From positions 1-13,498 of the forward strand of contig CAMBOW010000054.1 of NCBI GenBank assembly GCA_945869365.1: 13,498 nucleotides of DNA. Reading direction: 5' to 3'. The stretch comes from Flavobacterium psychrophilum. Its GTDB lineage: Bacteria > Bacteroidota > Bacteroidia > Flavobacteriales > Flavobacteriaceae. The notes under the pieces were generated by a model. That model was given only the letters and a program-made list of their open reading frames with translations. It was not told the DNA's origin and did no database searches. This document shows, piece by piece, positions 6,049 through 13,498 of this stretch; position 1 is the stretch's first letter, and the number at the start of each line of letters is the position of its first letter. The position numbers and the translations under genes are program-made.

Positions 6049-6408
6049 ATGAAAAACGGCGTGTATAGCATATTAAAAGCTCGTTTTTTAATAAACGAAG
6101 ATGCCAACGCGACCAAAAACTGGCGCTTTATCTTATTTGTAATTGGCTTGGCGATTCTCATGATTGCCAACACCCAGAATTACGAACAAAAGGTATTTAG
6201 AATTGTAGCCTTAACCAATGAGGTAAAAGAACTGCGATCTGATTTTGTGAATAAACGATCTGAGTTAATGCAGCTAAAAATGGAATCTACGGTAGCCGAT
6301 CAGATGCTGTTGAAAAACATCTTCCCGTCGGAAGTTCCGCCCGTAAAAATAAAAGTTAAAACGCCTGTTAAACGCAGTTTTTGGGATCAATTTAAACTAT
6401 GGCAGTAG
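6049..6408 (+). CDS. ftsL: FtsL-like cell division protein
   Basis: A small bitopic inner-membrane protein of the divisome, thought to form a coiled-coil complex with FtsB/DivIC- and FtsQ-type partners that activates FtsW-FtsI. It has 119 residues. A short cytoplasmic N-terminus leads to one membrane segment (about 25-40, WRFILFVIGLAILMIA). A periplasmic coiled coil follows (about 45-80, heptad-like, with VALTNEVKELRSDFVNKRSEL), then a proline-rich basic tail. Sequence conservation of FtsL is poor in general, so the call rests on size, topology and position between rsmH and ftsI, where ftsL normally lies. Its TAG overlaps the ftsI start by 10 bases. Confidence 0.88.
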   Translation: MKNGVYSILKARFLINEDANATKNWRFILFVIGLAILMIANTQNYEQKVFRIVALTNEVKELRSDFVNKRSELMQLKMESTVADQMLLKNIFPSEVPPVKIKVKTPVKRSFWDQFKLWQ

Positions 6409-8381
6409 AAGTTAAACATAGCGCTGTTCGCATCTTCTTGGTGTCTTTTGCAATGTTAGCCGTTGCAGGAGCGGTCATTTTTCATTTAACTAAAATTCAA
6501 TGGACGCAAGGCGCGCATTACCGCAAACTGGCTTCCCAAAACACAGTAAAAGTCTTTAAAATTAAGGCCAATAAAGGCAATATTTATTCAGCTGACGGCA
6601 GCTTATTGGCTACCACCGTGCCAAACTACAGCTTTCGTTTTGACGCGATGGCGGCCTCATCCGAAGATTTTAATGAATTTGTTAAGCCCTTTTGTGATTC
6701 TTTACACCAAATTATTCGTAAGCCGGCTGCCGAATTTGAAACCAATTTGCGAAAAGCCCGAGCCCAGAAAAATAGGTACTTTCTTATTGCGCGCAACCTT
6801 TCGCACAAACAATACCGCCGCATCAAAAAGTTGCCCTTGTCCAATGGGTTTAACATTACGGCCGAAAATTTACGTAAACACCCCATGGGCCGCATCGCCG
6901 AAAGAACCATTGGCTACGTGCGCAAAAAACCGGACAGTACGTTAGATGGCAAGGGTGTTGAATTTGCCTTCCGTCGGTATTTGGATGGCAAAGACGGCAA
7001 AGTGCTCAAGCAAAAAATTGCTCAAAATCAGTGGAAGCCTATTCGTGACGTCAATGAGGTAGAGCCGCACGACGGCTATGATGTGATTTCAACCATCGAT
7101 GTGTATATTCAAGACATTGCGCACCATGCCTTGTTGAAGCAACTCAAAGAATACGAAGCCGATCACGGTTGTGTTGTAGTGATGGAGACCAAAACGGGCT
7201 ACGTTAAAGCGATTGCCAATTTGGCCAAAGCCACCGACGGAACCTATTTCGAAGCCAATAACTACGCCATAATGGAGGCTCATGAGCCCGGATCAACCTA
7301 TAAATTGGCCGATTTGATGGCGCTGCTCGAAGATCAAAAAGTAGACACGACAGCGATATTTGATACCAAAGGCGGAAGAATACAATATGGTGATGGTTGG
7401 GTTGTTGATTCACATCCAAAAGCACAAAAAATGACTTTGGCTCTTGGTTTTGAAAATTCATTAAATACTATAATGGTTCAGGCGGTGCAAAACAACTACA
7501 AGAATGATCCCGACAAATTTGTAAAGCATTTGCAAAATTTTGGACTCACCAAACCTTTGGGAATTTCCATACAAGGAGAGGGTATTCCAACTGTTCCTGT
7601 ACCCGGATCAAAAAGCTGGAACAATCTCTCCCTGCCATGGATGGCCTTTGGTTATGGTGTGCACATTACGCCGCTGCAAACCTTAACTTTCTATAATGCG
7701 GTAGCCAATAATGGCGAAATGGTGAAACCGCAGTTTGTGAGTGAAATAAAAGAATACAACAAAACCATCAAACGCTTTCCGAAGCAGGTGATGAATCCCA
7801 AAATTTGTTCGGCGACTACCTTAACCAAGGTGAGAGCCATTATGCAAAATGTGGTCAAGTTTGGAACAGCCAAAAGCTTGTATTCGAAAGATTTTTCGAT
7901 GGCCGGCAAAACAGGTACGGCCCAAGCCAATTATGCCCCAAATGGCGGAGCGGATAAATATTATATCTCCTCGTTTGTGGGGTATTTTCCTGCCGAAGCA
8001 CCCAAATATTCCTGTATTGTAGTGGTGCATAAGCCCAAAACGACCGGCAATAATTACTACGGAGCCGATGTGGCGGGACCGGTTTTTAAACGTGTAGCTC
8101 AAAAAATATTTACCGATGCGCCCACCACCAATAAAATTGCCAATGTAAATCGGGCGATAGCCAAGCAGGATGCCCAATACAATGACTATTATAAAAAAGT
8201 CCAAGATCCCAACAACATTTTACCAAATTTAAAAGGGATGGCCGGCATGGATGCCGTGGCGCTTTTAGAAAATTGGGGATTAAAAGTAAAAGTTAACGGA
8301 ATCGGGAAGGTAAAATCCCAATCGATATCGGCGGGTACACAAGTAAAAAAGAATACACAGGTAACCTTAGAATTATTTTGA
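6399..8381 (+). CDS. ftsI: Septal peptidoglycan transpeptidase FtsI (PBP3) with PASTA domain
   Basis: Class B penicillin-binding protein that cross-links septal peptidoglycan together with FtsW. It has 660 residues. A membrane anchor (about 11-30) precedes the pedestal domain (about 55-220, with NKGNIYSADGSLLAT). The transpeptidase domain has the active-site tetrad S299-T-Y-K302, the SxN motif S354-L-N356, and K504-T-G506 followed by TAQ. All three catalytic motifs are intact. Residues from about 605 to 660 form one PASTA domain (LPNLKGMAGMDAVALLENWGLKV), found on FtsI of Bacteroidetes but absent from the E. coli protein. The gene overlaps ftsL by 10 bases and murE by 4, so it is embedded in the operon. 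Confidence 0.97.
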   Translation: MAVEVKHSAVRIFLVSFAMLAVAGAVIFHLTKIQWTQGAHYRKLASQNTVKVFKIKANKGNIYSADGSLLATTVPNYSFRFDAMAASSEDFNEFVKPFCDSLHQIIRKPAAEFETNLRKARAQKNRYFLIARNLSHKQYRRIKKLPLSNGFNITAENLRKHPMGRIAERTIGYVRKKPDSTLDGKGVEFAFRRYLDGKDGKVLKQKIAQNQWKPIRDVNEVEPHDGYDVISTIDVYIQDIAHHALLKQLKEYEADHGCVVVMETKTGYVKAIANLAKATDGTYFEANNYAIMEAHEPGSTYKLADLMALLEDQKVDTTAIFDTKGGRIQYGDGWVVDSHPKAQKMTLALGFENSLNTIMVQAVQNNYKNDPDKFVKHLQNFGLTKPLGISIQGEGIPTVPVPGSKSWNNLSLPWMAFGYGVHITPLQTLTFYNAVANNGEMVKPQFVSEIKEYNKTIKRFPKQVMNPKICSATTLTKVRAIMQNVVKFGTAKSLYSKDFSMAGKTGTAQANYAPNGGADKYYISSFVGYFPAEAPKYSCIVVVHKPKTTGNNYYGADVAGPVFKRVAQKIFTDAPTTNKIANVNRAIAKQDAQYNDYYKKVQDPNNILPNLKGMAGMDAVALLENWGLKVKVNGIGKVKSQSISAGTQVKKNTQVTLELF

Positions 8382-9844
8382 AACAGTTAAAAGATATCTT
8401 ATACAAAGTAGCTATCGAATCGGTGATTGGTTCGACAGATTGTGCCGTAGCAAAAATCGAGTTTGATTCGCGCAAAGTTGGCCAAAACGATGTATTTGTG
8501 GCTATACGTGGGAGTTTGTCAAACGGCCATGACTTTATACAAAAAGCCATCGAATTGGGCGCTGCAGTTATTGTTTGTGACGAATTGCCGGCCAATTTGC
8601 AAGACGGAATTACCTATGTGCAGGTAGTTGACACCAACTCTGCTCTGGCCTTTCTTTCGGCCAATTATTACAACAATCCGTCGCAGGAATTAAAATTGGT
8701 GGGCGTAACCGGCACCAATGGCAAAACCACCATCGCCTCTTTGTTGTATCAATTATTCAAAAAAGCAGGGTATAAAGTGGGCTTGCTCTCTACGGTGACG
8801 ATTCGTGTGGATGCTATAGAATATCCCGCATCGCATACAACTCCCGATTCCTTGACCATCAATCGTTATTTGCGCGAAATGATTGCCGCCGGCGTTGATT
8901 ATTGCTTTATGGAAGTAAGCTCGCACGGGATTCACCAAAAACGCACCGAAGCTTTGCTGTTTGCCGGCGGAATATTTACCAATTTGTCCCACGACCATTT
9001 GGATTATCATGCGACGTTTGCCGAATACCGCGACGTGAAAAAACTGTTTTTTGATCAGTTGCCCAAAACAGCATTTGCTCTTACAAACCTTGACGACAAA
9101 AACGGCCCTGTGATGTTGCAAAACACGGTGGCGCGCAAAAAGACCTACGCCCTTAAAACCTATGCCGATTACAAAGCCCAGATTTTAGAAAATCAATTGT
9201 CGGGTTTGTTACTCAAAATTAACGAACAAGAAGTTTGGGTGCGGTTAATCGGAACCTTTAATGCCTACAATATTTTGGCCATCTACGGCACAGCGGTTGA
9301 GTTGGGCTTAGAACCCTTGGATGCCTTGCGCTGGGTTTCGGAACTCGAAAGTGTATCGGGACGTTTTCAGTTTATCGTATCGGCCCAAGAAAAAATTACG
9401 GCCATTGTTGATTATGCCCACACGCCTGATGCCTTAGACAATGTGTTGCAAACCATAAATTCCATTCGCACCAAAAACGAACAACTCATTACCATTGTGG
9501 GTTGTGGTGGCGATCGCGACAAAACCAAACGCCCCATTATGGCGCAAATAGCGGCTCAATTTAGCGACAAGGTAATTCTCACCGCAGACAATCCGCGCAC
9601 CGAAGATCCCGAACAGATCTTGCGCGAAATGGAAGCCGGCATCGAGCCGCAGCACTATAAAAAATCAATGACCATTACCGACAGATTCCAAGCGATCAAA
9701 ACAGCTTGCCAATTGGCGCAAGCGCATGATATTATTCTCATTGCCGGAAAAGGACACGAAACCTATCAAGAAATTCATGGGGTACGGTACGAATTTGATG
9801 ATATGCAACACGTACAAGAATTATTAATTCAACTTCATAAATAG
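8378..9844 (+). CDS. murE: UDP-MurNAc-L-Ala-D-Glu:meso-diaminopimelate ligase MurE
   Basis: Cytoplasmic Mur ligase that adds the third stem-peptide residue. It has 488 residues, the usual length. Motifs: the ATP loop TGTNGKTT (111-118); SHD(H)LDYH (204-211); a likely carbamylated lysine in DVKKLFF (K221 or K222); VDYAHTPDAL (345-354); GGDRDKTKRP (377-386); DNPR (404-407); and GKGHE (457-461). DNPR is the signature for meso-diaminopimelate rather than lysine, so the cell wall should be of the meso-DAP type. The start is TTG (8378-8380), overlapping the ftsI TGA as TTGA; the phrase KQLKDILYK after it matches the family's normal N-terminus, and no in-frame ATG lies near it. Six bases separate it from mraY. 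Confidence 0.97.
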   Translation: MKQLKDILYKVAIESVIGSTDCAVAKIEFDSRKVGQNDVFVAIRGSLSNGHDFIQKAIELGAAVIVCDELPANLQDGITYVQVVDTNSALAFLSANYYNNPSQELKLVGVTGTNGKTTIASLLYQLFKKAGYKVGLLSTVTIRVDAIEYPASHTTPDSLTINRYLREMIAAGVDYCFMEVSSHGIHQKRTEALLFAGGIFTNLSHDHLDYHATFAEYRDVKKLFFDQLPKTAFALTNLDDKNGPVMLQNTVARKKTYALKTYADYKAQILENQLSGLLLKINEQEVWVRLIGTFNAYNILAIYGTAVELGLEPLDALRWVSELESVSGRFQFIVSAQEKITAIVDYAHTPDALDNVLQTINSIRTKNEQLITIVGCGGDRDKTKRPIMAQIAAQFSDKVILTADNPRTEDPEQILREMEAGIEPQHYKKSMTITDRFQAIKTACQLAQAHDIILIAGKGHETYQEIHGVRYEFDDMQHVQELLIQLHK

Positions 9845-9850
9845 ACACCT

Positions 9851-11077
9851 ATGCTGTATTATTTTTTTGAATACCTGTATAAAGTAGTAGACGTCCCCGG
9901 AGCGGGCGTGTTTCAATACATTACGTTTAGATCGGCGCTGGCTGTAATCTTATCGATGTTAATTTCTACTATATACGGAAAACGGATCATTACCTTTTTG
10001 CGCAACCAACAAGTAGGCGAAACCGTGCGTGAATTGGGATTGGCCGGTCAGAATGAAAAAGCAGGCACGCCAACCATGGGGGGATTAATCATTATTATCG
10101 CCACCTTGATTCCTGTTTTGTTGCTCACCAAGCTCAACAATATTTATATCATTTTGCTCATTGTGACTACGCTTTGGATGGGCACCATTGGCTTTATTGA
10201 CGATTACATTAAAATTTTCAAAAAAGACAAGCAAGGACTTAAAGGAATTTTTAAAGTGATTGGCCAAGTAGGCTTGGGGGTAATTGTTGGGACTGTTTTA
10301 TACACACATCCGGGAGTAACTATCCGAACTGACAAAGTGAATACGGTAGTGGTAAACCAATCCCAAAATGTTATTTCGGCTCTTCCCAACGAGGAAAAAT
10401 CTACTGCAACAACGATTCCTTTTTTCAAAAACAACGAATTTGATTATGCCGAATTATTGGCATGGACCGGCGAAGGCTACGAAAAATGGGCTTGGTTGGT
10501 GTTTATTCCCATCGTGATTTTTATCATCACCGCTGTATCAAATGGCGCCAACCTCACCGATGGAATTGACGGACTGGCAGCAGGAACCTCGGCCATCTCG
10601 GTCTTGGCACTGGGGATTTTCACCTTTGTGTCGGGGAACATCATTTTCTCTAATTATTTGAACATTATGTATATCCCCAATTCAGGGGAAATGACCGTAT
10701 TTATTGCCGCTTTTGTGGGGGCATTGGTTGGATTTTTATGGTACAATTCCTACCCCGCATCGGTATTTATGGGCGACACAGGCAGTTTAACCATAGGTGG
10801 AATCATTGCTGTTTTAGCTATTTCGGTGCGCAAAGAACTCTTAGTGCCTTTGTTGTGTGGGATCTTTTTGGTAGAGAATTTATCGGTTATCCTGCAAGTG
10901 AGTTATTTCAAATTTACCAAAAAACGATATGGCGAAGGAAAACGCATCTTTTTGATGTCGCCCTTGCACCACCATTACCAAAAGAAAGGCTACCACGAAA
11001 GTAAAATTGTGACCCGTTTTTGGATTGTGGGTATCGTGTTGGCCATTTTGTCTATCGTGACCTTGAAATTACGTTAA
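9851..11077 (+). CDS. mraY: Phospho-N-acetylmuramoyl-pentapeptide-transferase MraY
   Basis: Integral membrane enzyme that transfers phospho-MurNAc-pentapeptide to undecaprenyl phosphate, giving lipid I. It has 408 residues and about ten hydrophobic segments. Signature motifs are GTPTMGG (72-78), the aspartate pair D117-D118 in [23 protein letters not shown] (231-245), the catalytic-site FMGDTGSL (306-313) and the HHH cluster 373-375 in SPLHHHY. E. coli MraY has 360 residues; the extra length lies mainly in a polar stretch at about 155-212 between membrane segments, which is usual in Bacteroidetes relatives as I recall them. The ATG follows the murE stop after 6 bases and murD begins 14 bases later. 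Confidence 0.98.
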   Translation: MLYYFFEYLYKVVDVPGAGVFQYITFRSALAVILSMLISTIYGKRIITFLRNQQVGETVRELGLAGQNEKAGTPTMGGLIIIIATLIPVLLLTKLNNIYIILLIVTTLWMGTIGFIDDYIKIFKKDKQGLKGIFKVIGQVGLGVIVGTVLYTHPGVTIRTDKVNTVVVNQSQNVISALPNEEKSTATTIPFFKNNEFDYAELLAWTGEGYEKWAWLVFIPIVIFIITAVSNGANLTDGIDGLAAGTSAISVLALGIFTFVSGNIIFSNYLNIMYIPNSGEMTVFIAAFVGALVGFLWYNSYPASVFMGDTGSLTIGGIIAVLAISVRKELLVPLLCGIFLVENLSVILQVSYFKFTKKRYGEGKRIFLMSPLHHHYQKKGYHESKIVTRFWIVGIVLAILSIVTLKLR

Positions 11078-11091
11078 TCATAGGAACCGAA

Positions 11092-12426
11092 ATGAAACGA
11101 TTAGTCATATTAGGCGGAGGCGAAAGCGGAGTGGGAACAGCCATCTTGGGAAAGAAGGAAGGCTTTGACGTATTCGTGTCTGATAGGGGGAAAATAAAAA
11201 CGGTTTACCAAGAAGTTTTGAATAAATATGGAATTGCGTGGGAAGACCAACAGCATACCGAAGAAAAAATAGTGAACGCAACGGTTGTCATGAAAAGTCC
11301 TGGTATTCCTGATAAAGTTGAGATCATAAGAAAGTTGAAGCAGCTGGGAGTGCCGGTGATCTCTGAAATTGAGTTTGCAGCGCCTTATACCAAAGCGATA
11401 ACCATAGGAATTACGGGAAGTAACGGAAAAACTACGACCACGATGCTCACGTATCACTTGCTCAAATCGGCAGGATTGCAAGTGGGTTTGGCGGGTAATA
11501 TTGGCAAAAGTTTTGCCTGGCAAGTGGCCGAGACCGAACAAGATTATTATGTATTAGAATTGAGCAGTTTTCAGTTGGATGGCATAGTCAATTACAAACC
11601 GCACATCGCCGTGCTCACCAACATTAGCCCCGATCATTTAGATCGTTACGAATACAAGTATGAGAATTACATCAATTCAAAATTTAGAATAACCATGAAC
11701 CAAACCGAGCAGGATTTCCTTCTCTATGACGCCGATGACGAGGCTAGCACCGAATGGTTGAAAAACAATAAAACGAACGCTCAATTAATTCCTTTCTCGA
11801 TCAGCAAAACGCTCGAAAAAGGAGCTTATTTAAAAAACAACATTATGGAAGTAAACATCAACGAAGAAGAATTCATCATGGAAACCGAATACATTGCGCT
11901 CGAAGGCAAGCACAACATGAAAAATGCGATGGCCGCGACCTCGGTTGCCAAGCTCATGAAAATTCGAAACGCCACTATTCGGGAGAGTTTATCCAATTTT
12001 CAAGGGGTAGAACACCGCTTAGAAAAAGTGTTGAAAATTCAAAATGTACAATACATCAACGATTCCAAAGCCACCAATGTAAACGCTACGTTTTTTGCAC
12101 TAGATAGCATGAATTCGCCAACCGTTTGGATTGTGGGCGGTGTTGATAAAGGAAATGACTACAGCGAATTGATGCCATTGGTACGCGAAAAAGTAAAAGC
12201 CATTGTGTGTTTGGGTATGGATAACACCAAAATTATTGAGGCCTTTGGCAATGTGGTTGATATGGTATTAGAAGTTGATAATATGTTTGATGCCGTGAAT
12301 ATGTCGGCACATTTGGCCGAGAGAGGCGATATGGTTTTGTTGTCACCCGCCTGTGCCAGTTTTGATTTATTTGAAAACTACGAAGACCGAGGCAATCAGT
12401 TTAAAAGAGCCGTTATGGGATTATAA
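11092..12426 (+). CDS. murD: UDP-N-acetylmuramoyl-L-alanine:D-glutamate ligase MurD
   Basis: Cytoplasmic Mur ligase that adds D-glutamate to UDP-MurNAc-L-alanine. It has 444 residues. Motifs are an N-terminal Rossmann-like GGGESGVG (8-15), the ATP loop GSNGKTTT (109-116), NISPDHLDR (177-185), the likely carbamylated lysine K197, the EHRLE turn (307-311), DSKATN (324-329) and the C-terminal SPACASFD (418-425). The frame is open upstream to 11020 inside mraY, but the ATG at 11092 gives the exact family beginning MKRLVILGGGESG and leaves a 14-base gap after mraY. The order mraY-murD-ftsW is the classic dcw order. A spacer of 32 bases precedes ftsW. Confidence 0.98.
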   Translation: MKRLVILGGGESGVGTAILGKKEGFDVFVSDRGKIKTVYQEVLNKYGIAWEDQQHTEEKIVNATVVMKSPGIPDKVEIIRKLKQLGVPVISEIEFAAPYTKAITIGITGSNGKTTTTMLTYHLLKSAGLQVGLAGNIGKSFAWQVAETEQDYYVLELSSFQLDGIVNYKPHIAVLTNISPDHLDRYEYKYENYINSKFRITMNQTEQDFLLYDADDEASTEWLKNNKTNAQLIPFSISKTLEKGAYLKNNIMEVNINEEEFIMETEYIALEGKHNMKNAMAATSVAKLMKIRNATIRESLSNFQGVEHRLEKVLKIQNVQYINDSKATNVNATFFALDSMNSPTVWIVGGVDKGNDYSELMPLVREKVKAIVCLGMDNTKIIEAFGNVVDMVLEVDNMFDAVNMSAHLAERGDMVLLSPACASFDLFENYEDRGNQFKRAVMGL

Positions 12427-12458
12427 AGGATTAACGTTAACCCACATAAAGAATCAAA

Positions 12459-13498
12459 ATGAAGCAATTAATCAGCAGTTTAAAAGGAGATAAGGTCATT
12501 TGGACCTTCGTGGCTTTGTTGGGCCTGTTCTCGTTTATGCCGGTTTTTAGCGCCAGTAGTAACTTGGCCTACATAGGCCATGGAACGGGCAATACCTTGG
12601 GCTACTTGGTTAAACATTTTGCGCATATTTTCATAGGATTTCTCATTATTTATGGCATTCACAAAGTACCGTATCAATATTTCCGAACCATTGCGCGCTA
12701 TTTATTGCCTGTAGTTTGGTTGTTGCTGTTGTATACCTTAGCCAAAGGAACCGTGATCGCAGGTGCCAATGCCAGTCGCTGGATCCAAGTGCCTTTTATA
12801 GGCATCACCTTTCAAACCTCGACATTGGCCTTCATCGTGTTGATGATTTTTGTGGCGCGTTATTTGTCGATCACCCGCGATACCCCCATAACATTTAAAT
12901 CTTCCTTGATCGAACTTTGGGCGCCTGTTTTTATTACCCTTGGCCTCATTTTGCCTGCCAATTTTTCTACGGCGGCCTTGATGTTTACCATGGTTTTGAT
13001 GTTGGTCTATGTGGGCATGTATCCGCTCAAATACATTGGCGCCATTATTGGAATTGGTTTTGCTGCCATCGCTGTCTTTGTTTTGTTGAGTCATGTGATG
13101 CCCAATTTCAAATTATTTACTCGGGTAAAAACCTGGGAAAATCGCATCGAAAATTATATGCAACACAAACCTGGCGAAGACGATTACCAAATAAGTAAAG
13201 CTAAATCGGCTATTGCCACCGGAGGTTTATATGGATTAGGACCTGGAAAAAGTGTGCAAAAAAACTTTTTGCCGCAATCTTCCTCCGATTTTATTTATGC
13301 GATTATTGTAGAAGAATATGGATTGGTTGGCGGTTTGGGTGTATTAACCCTGTATATATTATTGTTCATCCGCTTTATAATTGCGGCCCAAAAAGCCAAT
13401 ACCAAATTTGGTCAATTGGTGGTTGTGGGCTTGGGATTCCCGATTATATTTCAGGCTTTAACTAATATGGCTGTGGCGGTAGATATGTTGCCGGTTAC
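12459..13498 (+). CDS. ftsW: Septal peptidoglycan glycosyltransferase FtsW, C-terminus cut off by window edge
   Basis: SEDS-family membrane polymerase that links lipid II into glycan at the septum, paired with FtsI. From the ATG at 12459-12461 I read 346 codons, open to the right edge; the family has about 380-415, so a short C-terminal part is missing. Visible features are at least eight hydrophobic segments, ASRWIQV (105-111), TRVKTWENR (221-229), GPGKS (261-265) and the conserved extracellular aspartate D277 in SSDFIYAIIVEEYG, the residue essential in other FtsW/RodA proteins. Two motifs differ from the common forms: QTST (119-122) where QPSE is usual, and PANFST (166-171) where PDxGT is usual. 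I believe both are normal for Flavobacteriia. Confidence 0.96.
   Translation, partial: MKQLISSLKGDKVIWTFVALLGLFSFMPVFSASSNLAYIGHGTGNTLGYLVKHFAHIFIGFLIIYGIHKVPYQYFRTIARYLLPVVWLLLLYTLAKGTVIAGANASRWIQVPFIGITFQTSTLAFIVLMIFVARYLSITRDTPITFKSSLIELWAPVFITLGLILPANFSTAALMFTMVLMLVYVGMYPLKYIGAIIGIGFAAIAVFVLLSHVMPNFKLFTRVKTWENRIENYMQHKPGEDDYQISKAKSAIATGGLYGLGPGKSVQKNFLPQSSSDFIYAIIVEEYGLVGGLGVLTLYILLFIRFIIAAQKANTKFGQLVVVGLGFPIIFQALTNMAVAVDMLPV

Noticed and set aside
11020..11091. Longer murD frame beginning inside mraY
   Set aside because: The 24 extra residues are an out-of-frame reading of the mraY end; the ATG at 11092 gives the standard MurD beginning.
11110..11541. 143-codon minus-strand frame opposite murD, and similar long antisense frames opposite ftsI (7821-8204), murE (8753-9121) and ftsW (12738-13094)
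   Set aside because: They lie wholly inside well-supported genes, have compositions typical of antisense shadows (rich in His, Arg, Cys or Phe) and show no recognisable domain.
1..13498. A previously undescribed system, mobile element, CRISPR array, prophage or defence island
   Set aside because: Nearly all sequence is assigned to well-known core genes in a conserved order, with no transposase, integrase, repeat array, tRNA or unusual composition break.

Overview
This is ordinary core-genome DNA from a member of Bacteroidetes, almost certainly class Flavobacteriia (family Flavobacteriaceae or close). The signs are the gliding genes gldB and gldC beside nadE, the meso-diaminopimelate type of MurE, the Flavobacteriia-style MraZ, FtsL, MraY and FtsW sequences, the absence of Shine-Dalgarno sequences before most starts, and three promoters with the Bacteroidetes -7 element TAnnTTTG.

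Layout. On the minus strand at the left edge lie a LuxR-type response regulator (C-terminus outside the window) and nadE. A divergent spacer (1402-1635) holds a structured element that looks like a dispersed flavobacterial intergenic repeat. gldB-gldC follow on the plus strand and overlap by one base. A convergent minus-strand pair comes next: an alpha/beta hydrolase followed by the GTPase engB. A 310-base spacer (4354-4663) carries the hydrolase promoter and the mraZ control region. The rest, to the right edge, is the division and cell wall (dcw) cluster on the plus strand: mraZ, rsmH, ftsL, ftsI, murE, mraY, murD, ftsW (truncated). Genes in this run overlap or lie within about 32 bases of each other, as expected for one transcription unit.

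How the genes work together. MurE and MurD build the UDP-MurNAc-peptide precursor, MraY puts it on the undecaprenyl carrier, FtsW polymerises lipid II, and the transpeptidase FtsI cross-links the product at the septum with FtsL as scaffold. RsmH methylates 16S rRNA. MraZ probably controls the whole cluster through four AAAGTGG-type boxes placed just upstream of its -7 element. EngB helps assemble the 50S ribosomal subunit, NadE makes NAD+, and GldB/GldC belong to the gliding machinery.

I found no transposase, phage gene, CRISPR array, tRNA, rRNA or toxin-antitoxin pair, and nothing that looks like an undescribed multi-gene system. The most interesting signals are regulatory: the MraZ box array, the apparent TTG start of mraZ with a short overlapping upstream ORF, the structured repeat in the nadE-gldB spacer, and a 15-base motif shared by two spacers inside the dcw operon.
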